20,586 nt of DNA, taken from positions 1 through 20,586 of the forward strand of contig CAZFPO010000044.1 in NCBI GenBank assembly GCA_964521105.1, in the 5' to 3' direction. Positions within the stretch are counted from its first letter, which is position 1, and the number at the start of each line of letters is the position of its first letter. The position numbers and the translations under genes were made by a program. Below the pieces are notes generated by a model. The model saw only the letters and a list, made by a program, of their open reading frames with translations. It did no database searches and was not told the DNA's origin. Shown here piece by piece: positions 1 to 7,887 of the stretch. This DNA comes from JAQUGA01 sp964521105 (GTDB lineage: Bacteria; Bacteroidota; Bacteroidia; Bacteroidales; WCHB1-69).

Positions 1-302
1 CTCAATCTCCTCAATCTCCTCAATCTCCTCAATCTCCTCAATCTCCTCAATCTCCCCAATCCCTTCAATCTCCTCAATCTCCCCAATCCCTTCAATCTCC
101 TCAATCTCTTCAATCTCCTCAATCCCTTCAATTCCTTCAATCTCCTCAATCCCTTTCCAATCTCCTCAATCTCTTCAATCTCCTCAATCTCTTCAATCTC
201 CTCAATCTCTTCAATCTCCTCAATCCCTTTCCAATCTCCTCAATCTCTTCAATCTCGTACCAATCTCATTTCAATCTTTCCTCAATCCTCCTTCAATCCC
301 CC
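1..302. repeat. 9-bp CAATCTC short tandem repeat tract after cas1
   Basis: About 30 imperfect copies of a 9-bp unit (CTCAATCTC, with variants TTCAATCTC, CCCAATCCC, CTCAATCCC and some 11-bp units such as TTTCCAATCTC) fill this stretch from the window edge to the stop codon of cas1. The first six copies are identical and become more divergent toward cas1. On the coding strand of the cas genes the unit reads GAGATTGAG and is purine-rich. No gene is visible in it. The unit is too short to be a CRISPR repeat-spacer array. Its function is unknown. Confidence 0.9.
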
Positions 303-1319
303 TTACCACCACATTTTAAAAGGTTTATATTCTTCAATTTCAAGTAAATGTTTACTTAATTTGTAACACTCAAGCTTAATTAAATGCTTGTAACTCACAC
401 TACGTTTTAAGGTGCGATGCTGAATTGTTTCAGAAAGCCGTTCTTCAAATGCTTGGACAAAAATCTTTTTCCCAGTTTCGTTTAATAGACATTTATTAAG
501 TTTTTTGTCGAAATGTTTTTCTTGTATCTCTTTTTTATTTAGCACTTTAAAGATGATTCGGTCAACTAAAATGGGCTTAAAAATTTCCGAAACATCCAAC
601 GATAGCGAATACCTGCGTTCGCCAGGTGAGTGCAGATAACTAATGGTTGGATTTAATTGAGTTTGATGAATCGCCCTTAAGCACTGGCTATAACACATCA
701 TATTTCCGAATGAAATAAGGGCATTTACTTCATTTTGAGGTGGTTGTTTTGTTCGATTGCCCATTTCAAAATCGTTTAGAATTAAATCAAAAGCTTGGTA
801 ATAGGTTTGACGAATATTTCCCTCGATTCCCATGAGTTCGTCAACTGCTAAAGCTGTATGAATAAGTTCCGAAAATTTTTCTATTTGTGCGATATGATTG
901 TCGAGATTTTTACCACGATTGTTGTAGTAACGCAAGTTTTTAATCATGTTGTAAGATGCACCTTCGATAAATTTCCGGGCAATAATTATTCGTTTCTTTT
1001 TATCTTGGTAAAACTTAGTTTGAGCTAAAATCATTTTTCCAGATAAAAGAAAATCGCGAGGCATAAAAGAACCCGTGTAATTTTCGTAATAATCGAAAAA
1101 GTGAACTGCTATATCATTTTGACCCAGAAAATTATACAACGAACTACTTGCCTTTAGTGATCCAAAAACATATAATTCGCTGATGTTTTCAACTGGCAAA
1201 TAGCGAGGCGTATCCTCTCGCTCAATACCAAGGCTATTTTCTACGATAGGGGTGAATTTCAACGTATTATCCTTACGTTCAAGCAATCCTGGATTAAATA
1301 AGTAGTACGTTTTTTTCAT
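303..1319 (-). CDS. cas1: CRISPR-associated endonuclease Cas1 (type I-B)
   Basis: This is the integrase of the spacer-acquisition complex, which inserts prespacers at the leader end of a CRISPR array together with Cas2. The 338-aa length is typical for I-B Cas1. The metal-binding residues of the family are visible: Glu166 in the MGIEGN segment, His230 in YLHSPGERRYSLSLDVSE, and the acidic pair Asp242/Glu245 in the same block. The N-terminal beta-domain opens with YYLFNPG. It is the last cas gene on this strand, 229 bp after cas4. The gap to cas4 and the DNA directly after the TAA stop are short tandem repeats. No cas2 follows at the usual tight spacing, so Cas2 must be encoded outside this window or be absent. 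The family assignment is firm. Confidence 0.97.
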   Translation of the reverse strand: MKKTYYLFNPGLLERKDNTLKFTPIVENSLGIEREDTPRYLPVENISELYVFGSLKASSSLYNFLGQNDIAVHFFDYYENYTGSFMPRDFLLSGKMILAQTKFYQDKKKRIIIARKFIEGASYNMIKNLRYYNNRGKNLDNHIAQIEKFSELIHTALAVDELMGIEGNIRQTYYQAFDLILNDFEMGNRTKQPPQNEVNALISFGNMMCYSQCLRAIHQTQLNPTISYLHSPGERRYSLSLDVSEIFKPILVDRIIFKVLNKKEIQEKHFDKKLNKCLLNETGKKIFVQAFEERLSETIQHRTLKRSVSYKHLIKLECYKLSKHLLEIEEYKPFKMWW

Positions 1320-1339
1320 ATATTTTACTCTTTACAATC

Positions 1340-1558
1340 GACTCAATCTATCAATCTTTTCAATCTTAGTTGGTGAGGGCACTCGAACCAAAATTTCCCT
1401 TCAATACCCTCAATCCCTTCAATCTTCTTCAATCTCTTCAATCTCATTTCAATCTTTCCAAATCTCCCATCTCGGCTCCGCTCGATGTCCAATTACAATC
1501 TCGTATCAATCTTTTCCAATCTCTCTTCAATCTTTCTTCAATCTTTCCTCAATCTTCT
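1340..1558. repeat. Short tandem repeat tract between cas4 and cas1
   Basis: Degenerate CAATCTC-type units (TTCAATCTC, TTCAATCTT, TTTCCAATCTC, GTATCAATCTT) fill the interval between cas4 and cas1. The first unit supplies the TGA stop of cas4 (minus strand GAT TGA). Two non-repeat islands interrupt the tract: one at 1371-1389 that resembles the 3' end of a tRNA, and one around 1471-1490 containing CTCGGCTCCGCTCGATG. An open reading frame on the plus strand here is only a product of the repeats and codes for nothing credible. Confidence 0.8.
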
Positions 1559-2049
1559 CCTACAAAACAAAACTCATAATAACTGCAATTTTTACAAATT
1601 CTCGATTCAAGGCGGGGAGGGCAGGAGTCGCTGTTTAGAATTGTTTCAATATCCTGTATAACGTTTTTGATGTAAACCCTATCACTTTCAGAAAGAATAA
1701 CATTGTTTTTTTGTCGTAGTGTAGGATATTCTAAAATTCCGCTAACACCTTCAATTCCATTTTGTTCCAGAACAAATATGTAATATTTTAATTGCCATTC
1801 GTGAGCCTCTTCAATTTTATCCGATTTTTTGGTTTCATGAATTATTTTTTTTGCAGTATCGTAGTAATCGAGTTTTATTCCATCAATTTCCAGTTCCTGA
1901 TACCGTTCGGAGCGTTGCAAGTAGGAGTTTTCGTGAATAAGTTTGCCTTCATAAACAAGGTCGGAAGTGTGTTCCATATTTATTCCAGTAGCAAACAACC
2001 ACAACTTTCGTTTGCAAACGTGATAATAATTAAAATGCGTTCCTGTCAT
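1549..2049 (-). CDS. cas4: CRISPR-associated exonuclease Cas4
   Basis: Cas4 is a RecB-like 5'-3' exonuclease with an Fe-S cluster that trims prespacers and helps select the PAM during adaptation with Cas1-Cas2. The 166-aa protein shows the four cluster cysteines (Cys12 in YHVCKRKLW, and Cys152, Cys155 and Cys161 in ICKNCSYYEFC). It also shows the nuclease residues: an Asp in the IDGIKLDYYD segment (56-64), Glu72-x-Lys74, and the Gln86 motif EWQLKYY. The start lies 24 bp after the abiEii stop, so the two are probably co-transcribed. The C-terminus runs into the repeat tract, and the TGA stop is part of the first repeat unit. There is no separate terminator between abiEii and cas4. Confidence 0.96.
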   Translation of the reverse strand: MTGTHFNYYHVCKRKLWLFATGINMEHTSDLVYEGKLIHENSYLQRSERYQELEIDGIKLDYYDTAKKIIHETKKSDKIEEAHEWQLKYYIFVLEQNGIEGVSGILEYPTLRQKNNVILSESDRVYIKNVIQDIETILNSDSCPPRLESRICKNCSYYEFCFVGED

Positions 2050-2073
2050 GTATTATTGTGTAAATGCTTGAAT

Positions 2074-2949
2074 TTAAGTTTGTTTTATATTCCAGTCAAT
2101 TTGAGAACAAATATCGCTCAATTCGCTAATTACAAGTTCAAATTTTGGCAATGCACTTTCTTTAAGATGGTTTTGTAAACTACTTTCCCAAGCTTGTTTT
2201 ACTTTTTTAAGTTGGCTTTGATTAAAGAAATCTTCAAAATCGAGAAAAGTAATGTTTTTATATTCTGCTTTCAGAAAGAATGAAGAAACGATAATCTGAA
2301 TGTCCAAATTTTCACTAAATTTAAGTAAATACCACAAATCAAAATAATCTCGGGGAGCAGGATAAGACCTTTGTAATAATGCCCTGAATTTTTCGGCAAT
2401 TATCTCCGAAATTGAATAGCATGGAATTTTGATGTTGTCAAAAAGCATGAAATGGGAAAAAGAACTATAGAGAGTTCTTATTGAAGGAGGATTTACAAGT
2501 TTTTCGTAAGTGATGACTTCAATTTTAATTGAAGTATGCCACCGATTAGAAATCAAAGATTGTTGATTTTTTTTGTGATTTGCTCCCCAATATTTGATTT
2601 GTGAACTGTATCCAACTGTATTATCGTTCCAGATTAAGGGAGTGATTTGAACTTTAGAAAATCGGATTCCAATTTTATGAGTTATATTGTCGCATACCGA
2701 CTGAATTAGCTTGTTTGTAATTAATAGTTCAGAATTAATGAGTGTAAAATCCAGATCTTCAGAAAAGCGATAATCTGGAAAATAGCATTTTTTCAAGCAG
2801 GTTTCACCTTTAAAAATGAGATAATTTGATGCCCAATCCGTTGAGTATAATTCTGCTAAAAAATGTCCCAACACCCAATTTTTATCAATGGTATCAGGCG
2901 GAACACATTCATTTTCGGCAATTTTGAATATTTCACTTTGAAGTATCAT
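2074..2949 (-). CDS. abiEii: AbiEii-type nucleotidyltransferase toxin (type IV toxin-antitoxin)
   Basis: The 291-aa protein belongs to the AbiEii/AbiGii toxin family. These are nucleotidyltransferase-fold enzymes that arrest growth and, in phage-infected cells, give abortive infection. The characteristic block is present: FKGETCLKK (residues 46-54), where the family usually has KGGT-x-L, then RFSEDLDF (61-68) with the catalytic-type acidic pair Asp65/Asp67. A later ...EIIAEKFRALLQRSYPAPRDYFDLWYL-like segment is also usual for the family. The start codon shares one base with the stop of abiEi (TAATG), the usual translational coupling of antitoxin and toxin. It sits inside a cas operon, between cas3 and cas4. 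The Gly-to-Glu change in the first motif is odd, and activity is untested. Confidence 0.9.
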   Translation of the reverse strand: MILQSEIFKIAENECVPPDTIDKNWVLGHFLAELYSTDWASNYLIFKGETCLKKCYFPDYRFSEDLDFTLINSELLITNKLIQSVCDNITHKIGIRFSKVQITPLIWNDNTVGYSSQIKYWGANHKKNQQSLISNRWHTSIKIEVITYEKLVNPPSIRTLYSSFSHFMLFDNIKIPCYSISEIIAEKFRALLQRSYPAPRDYFDLWYLLKFSENLDIQIIVSSFFLKAEYKNITFLDFEDFFNQSQLKKVKQAWESSLQNHLKESALPKFELVISELSDICSQIDWNIKQT

Positions 2950-3725
2950 TAATACGTTTTTTGAATGATTTGCAATAAATTTTCTTTAGAGATATTCAAT
3001 CGTATTCTCCATTTGGAATTAAATTCTCCTGTATTTTCGCCAAAAGGATCAATGATGGTGTATTTCACGTTCATCATTTTTAAAACTTCATTTTGAAATT
3101 TTGTAAATCCTTTCATTTCATATAGTTCCGATAGAAAAGCCATTCTTTTTAAAACCGAAAGATTTCCTGTATTTTTAACAAGTTCGAGCAGTTTTGTAGT
3201 GTTGATTTTAGCCTTGTAAAATGCTCTAATCAGCTCTTCGTATCCACCCGAATACTGTGGCAAGTCAAAACAATCGAACAGTGTTTTTTCGACATTAGTT
3301 ACATTAAATTGTTCGTTTCCATACCCCATTTGAATAATACCGCTTATTTTTGATGGTTTAACCTTAATAAACTTGTATTGTGTGTTAAAAATTTTTTTAT
3401 CATTTTTTCGGTATTCAGATTGAACATACACCACATTTGAAATTTGTTCGGTTAAACCATGAATATTTAAAGCCGACCAGTATGCAATGGCAGCATTTTT
3501 TAAAATAAAGTTGCCAATGACATACGGATTACGGAAATTGCGGATGCAGTAAAATCCACCACCTAAGGAAAATAATTGCTCCTCACGAACCAATCTTCGT
3601 AAAATGGGCTTTAAATTCAAATAAGATAAACCAGTTAACGATACCAAGGTTTTGATATTTACCAAACTTAACTCATTATCGTTAATCAAGTTTGTTATTT
3701 CAGCATCTTTACTTTTTAAATTCAT
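2949..3725 (-). CDS. abiEi: AbiEi-type antitoxin / transcriptional regulator
   Basis: The 258-aa product has an N-terminal winged-helix segment at about residues 17-60 (LVSLTGLSYLNLKPILRRLV, then EEQLFSLGGGFYCI). An AbiEi C-terminal region follows, with a VTNVEKTLFDCFDLPQYSGG-like stretch that is frequent in these antitoxins. AbiEi proteins neutralise AbiEii without forming a stable complex and repress their own promoter. It is the first gene of the pair, 89 bp after the cas3 stop. A TATATTTG promoter element lies in that gap at 3773-3780, so the module has its own promoter. cas4 and cas1 lie downstream and may share it. The order antitoxin-toxin and the 1-bp overlap support the call. Confidence 0.88.
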   Translation of the reverse strand: MNLKSKDAEITNLINDNELSLVNIKTLVSLTGLSYLNLKPILRRLVREEQLFSLGGGFYCIRNFRNPYVIGNFILKNAAIAYWSALNIHGLTEQISNVVYVQSEYRKNDKKIFNTQYKFIKVKPSKISGIIQMGYGNEQFNVTNVEKTLFDCFDLPQYSGGYEELIRAFYKAKINTTKLLELVKNTGNLSVLKRMAFLSELYEMKGFTKFQNEVLKMMNVKYTIIDPFGENTGEFNSKWRIRLNISKENLLQIIQKTY

Positions 3726-3772
3726 TGTTTAAAGCGATTGATTGTATATTGCCTTTTGTGGTAAAATTAGTG

Positions 3773-3792
3773 CAAATATAACACTTTTTGTG
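3773..3792 (-). promoter_or_regulatory. Promoter of abiEi-abiEii (and probably cas4-cas1)
   Basis: The minus strand reads TTATATTTGC, which contains TATATTTG (3773-3780) and matches the Bacteroidetes -7 consensus TAnnTTTG. It lies 48 bp upstream of the abiEi start. The adjoining ACAC-aaaaa-GTGT dyad just upstream could be part of an autoregulatory site for AbiEi. The -33 element is not clear. Confidence 0.5.
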
Positions 3793-3814
3793 TAACGAAA
3801 GGTAATGGATTTGA

Positions 3815-6127
3815 CTATAAAAATATTTCATCCAAATCAATGTTAGCAGATTCTTCTTCTTTAATCAGTAACCCTAATTCTTTAGAGTATTTTCGTTTTA
3901 TAGTGAAATAATAAGTTTGAATAATTTTATCTTCATTTTTTGTATTAAAAGCATGAATTTTTCTTTCAATCACTCCAGAATTAATAAATCCAGCAAAACG
4001 TTTTTTAGAAATCTGAACTTTTAAAGATTCAGCCTTTACAAATTCATATTGGTTCAGATATGATTTGAATTCTGATTCATTTATGATAGGTAAGACTTTA
4101 ACTCCATCAAATTGGGAATAAAAATCTTCCTCTGATTTCTGTGAATATATAAAAGGTGAAAGTTGAGTTGTTATTAGTTCTTTCAAGGCATTATAGACTA
4201 AATCAAACTCTTCTTTATCTTTTGAATCCCATGAAGGATAAACATAGTCAATAGCCCTCTGAAGTTCTTTTTCTTGTATGCTTGTTTCAAACCAACTTAG
4301 AGATTCTATCGTACGGTCAATTACTGCTTGATTTGTGTATATGTATTTAGAGTCTATGCTATTACGTTCTTTAAATACGTTGCATACGCAAATTCCCTTT
4401 TCTCTTTTTCTATTAACACGACCAAAACGTTGGATTAGAGCATCTATTGGGGCAGGTTCTGTATAAATAATATCATAATCAATGTCTAAACTAACTTCGA
4501 TTGCTTGCGTACCTACTAAAAGTTGTACTCTTTCTTTTTTCAATTCACTTTCATTGTTGTTTCTATCCAATGAATTAAAATTACTATGAAGTAATACTTT
4601 ATTATTTGATTTAAGATTATTATAGGCAATTTGCGATTGTTCTACAGAATTACACACAACCAAGACTTTTTTGCCTTCATCCAAATCTCTCTGAATCAGA
4701 TTTAAATTGTCGGCTAATAATCCTTCATGTAAAATAATTCTATGACGTGTGAATTTCTCATATACTTCATCGCTTGCAGAGATTTCAGAATAATTACCAA
4801 TAGCTTTCTCTATTTCTTGTTTTAAAAAAAATGGCAATGTGGCAGTCATTATAAAAACTTTTACATTAAAATGTTTTACAGCAAATTCAATTAGTGTAGT
4901 AATCTGTGCAAAAACATCTGGTTGATAAGCGTGTATTTCATCAAAAATAAAATAACCACCCACCCACTCAAAAATTCCTTTTTCAAACCCTTTGAGCCCA
5001 AAAATATTTTTGAGAAGTTGAAAAGGAGTTACAACTTTAATTGGTGTAATAATTGTTCGGTAATTCTCTTTTAGCTTATTTGAAATATATTGTCTGTTTT
5101 CTTGAGTAATTGTTGGGGTTTCTCTTTCAATAAAACTTTCAAGATATTCATTTAGTTTTCCATGAAGCAACCCGACTTTTTTATTATTTCCAATATCACC
5201 GACAAGTCTTTCATACATTGCATTGATAGATGCAGTAAAGGGAAGGATATAAAATACTCTCCCTTGCCCAAATGCATTCATTTGTTTTTGCAACCATAGA
5301 AATGAGGTTTCAGTTTTCCCTGAACCAGTAGGAGCAGTCAATATTATATTCCCAATTTTTTCTGATGCTTCTAGTTGATGAGGATAAAAGTCTAAGCCTT
5401 TAAGTTGTAATTCATTTTTCTTTTTGTTTAAAAAATCAAAATCGGAATTTTGTAAAAATTCAATTTTTTCAATAAATGCTGATGATAAATGGTCGCATTG
5501 TTTAAATGCACCAGCCAACAAAAGCAATTTTAGATAATTTTCTTGTTCTAATTTTACTGGATTGCGTTTGTAGTCTAAAATAAATTTTCGTGGTAAATTC
5601 GAATCGATTTCGTTAAGTTTAATCTCAAATTCTTTTAATAATGATAGAACAGAGTCGAGTTTTATGTGTTTTTTAAATTCTGACTCGAAAGATAATTTTG
5701 AATCATCGTCCAATTCCAACCATAAACTGTTCCCTTTGTCTTGTTTATATGAATGTTCAATAAAACTAAAAAGATCATCGTAGTTTTTATGATGTCCTGC
5801 AACTACAAGTTTTGCCATTTTTTTTTCTGAATCATGTATTTCCAATCCTTCAATAAAAGGAATAGAATATAGTTCATGACGTTGTTTTAACCATTTATGC
5901 GGTTGACAACGTAACATGCTTTGAAACTCCGAATGTGATTTTCCTAAATCATGACAAACCACACATAGATAAAGAATATGCCAAAAGTTTTCGGTATTTG
6001 CAATAGGTAAATTGGGAAATCCTTTTTTAAGATTTTCTAATATCTTCAACCCATCTAGGATGTGTTGTTTTAGAGTAATCTGAGGTTCTGATTTTGCCAG
6101 AACCTCAGATTTGGTCGAATTATCCAT
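3815..6127 (-). CDS. cas3: CRISPR-associated nuclease-helicase Cas3 (HD + DEAD/DEAH-type)
   Basis: Cas3 is the effector recruited by target-bound Cascade to unwind and degrade DNA. The N-terminal HD nuclease shows QHILDGL, CHDLGKSHSEF and the second His cluster VAGHHKNYDD. The SF2 helicase follows with Walker A TAPTGSGKTE, the DEIH box in IFDEIHAY, motif III MTATLP, and the C-terminal VGTQAIEVSLDI and QRFGRVNRK motifs. The frame is open from 6193, but the ATG at 6127 (protein MDNSTKSEV..., 770 aa) gives the usual 8-bp overlap with the cas5 stop and avoids 22 residues that match no Cas3 feature. The HD nuclease and helicase are on one chain, as usual for I-B. It ends the interference block; abiEi starts 89 bp later. 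Confidence 0.96.
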   Translation of the reverse strand: MDNSTKSEVLAKSEPQITLKQHILDGLKILENLKKGFPNLPIANTENFWHILYLCVVCHDLGKSHSEFQSMLRCQPHKWLKQRHELYSIPFIEGLEIHDSEKKMAKLVVAGHHKNYDDLFSFIEHSYKQDKGNSLWLELDDDSKLSFESEFKKHIKLDSVLSLLKEFEIKLNEIDSNLPRKFILDYKRNPVKLEQENYLKLLLLAGAFKQCDHLSSAFIEKIEFLQNSDFDFLNKKKNELQLKGLDFYPHQLEASEKIGNIILTAPTGSGKTETSFLWLQKQMNAFGQGRVFYILPFTASINAMYERLVGDIGNNKKVGLLHGKLNEYLESFIERETPTITQENRQYISNKLKENYRTIITPIKVVTPFQLLKNIFGLKGFEKGIFEWVGGYFIFDEIHAYQPDVFAQITTLIEFAVKHFNVKVFIMTATLPFFLKQEIEKAIGNYSEISASDEVYEKFTRHRIILHEGLLADNLNLIQRDLDEGKKVLVVCNSVEQSQIAYNNLKSNNKVLLHSNFNSLDRNNNESELKKERVQLLVGTQAIEVSLDIDYDIIYTEPAPIDALIQRFGRVNRKREKGICVCNVFKERNSIDSKYIYTNQAVIDRTIESLSWFETSIQEKELQRAIDYVYPSWDSKDKEEFDLVYNALKELITTQLSPFIYSQKSEEDFYSQFDGVKVLPIINESEFKSYLNQYEFVKAESLKVQISKKRFAGFINSGVIERKIHAFNTKNEDKIIQTYYFTIKRKYSKELGLLIKEEESANIDLDEIFL

Positions 6128-6803
6128 AATATGAGCTAAAATCAAGTTCGTGAAAATAGATATGAACTTCTTTTCCTTGTTTGGTATAATCAATACTTGC
6201 AGTAAGATTTGTTTGACAGTCAGCCAAATTAAAATTTATAATCGAATAAGGTTCAGTTCCTAAATTATTACGAGGTATTGTATTAGAAAAGTATTTTGGT
6301 AATGGTTGGATAAGACCAGGGAAAAAATTACCCATAAAAGGAATTATTTGTCCTTTTATCTTTTCAGCATTATTGATTTCTTGTAAATCCACTTCCTTAA
6401 TGCTATTGATTGTTGCCAAGTCGTTGGAACGTCCTAATAATAACGGGTAAACAGGAAACTTGAAATAATCAGCTAATTCCTTGTCTTGTAAATAAATAAT
6501 TAAATGATTATTAAAAAGGAATTCTCTGTTTATGATATTCGATTTAGTTGTATTTTTTGGATAACCTTTATCATGAGTTTCAATTTGGTAAATACTTTCG
6601 AGATCGATTTGTTTGGCTTCAAATTCAAAGTAATAACCGATTTTCAGTTTATCATGTTTAATGTATTTGCCTGCTGCGGCATTGATTAATCCCAAAACTG
6701 TACTAATAGGTGGCACTTCTAGAGTTGGTTGGAAGCCGGATATCAAGTTCGGATATTTAAAACTCGAAGTCCAAGATGTAATATCAATTTTGAAAACTTT
6801 CAT
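6120..6803 (-). CDS. cas5: Cascade subunit Cas5 (type I-B, Cas5t-like)
   Basis: Cas5 is a RAMP protein that binds the crRNA 5' handle and caps the Cascade backbone next to Cas8. The 227-aa sequence begins MKVFKIDITSWTSSFKYP, and the segment TLEVPPISTVLGLINAAAG (about 28-46) is the hallmark N-terminal block of Cas5. The G-rich loop usual for RAMPs is not strongly developed. It starts 1 bp after the cas7 stop and overlaps the start of cas3, so cas7-cas5-cas3 is translationally compact. The operon order cas8-cas7-cas5-cas3 is that of I-B systems of the Tneap kind. Confidence 0.93.
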   Translation of the reverse strand: MKVFKIDITSWTSSFKYPNLISGFQPTLEVPPISTVLGLINAAAGKYIKHDKLKIGYYFEFEAKQIDLESIYQIETHDKGYPKNTTKSNIINREFLFNNHLIIYLQDKELADYFKFPVYPLLLGRSNDLATINSIKEVDLQEINNAEKIKGQIIPFMGNFFPGLIQPLPKYFSNTIPRNNLGTEPYSIINFNLADCQTNLTASIDYTKQGKEVHIYFHELDFSSYYG

Positions 6804-6804
6804 A

Positions 6805-7869
6805 TTACAATTGTGTTTTTAATTGTTCAGTATATTGGTCTATAGCATCATTGATGCTTAAAACTTTTACATTTGAAAATTCATTTTCCAATGCTTTTAG
6901 ACTGTTTGCTTTTTCATCCAGAAAGCCACTTCTTCTGCCAATAAATACCATGCCTTGAATGTTGTCTTTGTAATCAGATAGAACTTCTTTTATTGCTTCT
7001 ATGTTTAATTCTACCACATCATTATCTTTTCCATTTGCTGATGCTATATGTGAAAAAGGATGATTCCCACTATTAAGAGTTGCTAAAATGATGAATTTTG
7101 GAGTAACATCACCCATATTATTAGTTTGCATTGCTCCGCCTGAAATGTTTTTAAGAGCTAGTATTGTTTCGGTAATTCTTTTATGACGGATGTCGTTACC
7201 TAAACGAACTAATTTATATGGATTTCCTTTTTCATCTTTTAAAAAATTATCATCAACTTCACTTGCACCATTTTCTAATGCTTCCTTTTTTAAAGCATCA
7301 GTTAAATTTTTAAATCCAGTTTTATTATACGTGGCAAAAGTTCCAGCCTGTTCTAAATCAAGGCTAAACATACCTTTCATAATAGCACTGTATTCTTGTT
7401 TCCCATAAGGAACAGAATCTCCATCCTGACGAGCCATACTTGACCAATTTTCAACTGGGCGAACGGAGCCAACGGAAACCAAAACAGAGTTTTTTAAGGG
7501 AGAAACGCGAGTTACAGTAATGTTTTCTTTCTTTACTTTTCCTTTCTCATCTGTAACTTCTTCGGTTGCAGCTTTCATATATCCAAAAATATCATCATCT
7601 GCATACTGAATTGGATTTGCAGAAGTAAATGCAATTTTTGCATCTCTTGTAATTGGAGATAAATTCCAATTAAATGTTTTTTGTAAAGTATCACGCCACC
7701 AATAACGCCATGCTTGACCGGATACGTATACATAGCTTTTACCATCTTTGTATATGCGTTTTGTGCCAACTGCATTATCAAAATTACTTTGTGTGTTTTT
7801 TCCTGCATTATTCAATGCAACAACATCCACGTCAATTAGGATAAATCCTTGTGATTTTAAGTTACTCAT
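6805..7869 (-). CDS. cas7: Cascade backbone subunit Cas7 (Cst2/DevR family, type I-B)
   Basis: Cas7 forms the helical filament along the crRNA spacer. Its thumbs push every sixth nucleotide out of the crRNA-target duplex, which matters for the guide match described in this window. The 354-aa protein has the Cst2/DevR N-terminus (FILIDVDVVALNNAGK), followed by YVSGQAWRYWWRDTLQ and, near residue 240, the GGAMQTNNMGDVTPKFI segment. It starts 18 bp after the cas8 stop. Nothing suggests truncation. Confidence 0.94.
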   Translation of the reverse strand: MSNLKSQGFILIDVDVVALNNAGKNTQSNFDNAVGTKRIYKDGKSYVYVSGQAWRYWWRDTLQKTFNWNLSPITRDAKIAFTSANPIQYADDDIFGYMKAATEEVTDEKGKVKKENITVTRVSPLKNSVLVSVGSVRPVENWSSMARQDGDSVPYGKQEYSAIMKGMFSLDLEQAGTFATYNKTGFKNLTDALKKEALENGASEVDDNFLKDEKGNPYKLVRLGNDIRHKRITETILALKNISGGAMQTNNMGDVTPKFIILATLNSGNHPFSHIASANGKDNDVVELNIEAIKEVLSDYKDNIQGMVFIGRRSGFLDEKANSLKALENEFSNVKVLSINDAIDQYTEQLKTQL

Positions 7870-7887
7870 AATTATATTGATTTTAAA

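Noticed and set aside
1..302. Tandem repeat tract as a CRISPR array
   Set aside because: Unit is 9 bp with no spacers of constant length and no 28-37 bp repeat; it is a short sequence repeat.
6128..6193. Upstream start for cas3 adding 22 residues
   Set aside because: It would overlap cas5 by 74 bp, and the added residues match nothing in Cas3; the ATG at 6127 gives a normal short overlap.
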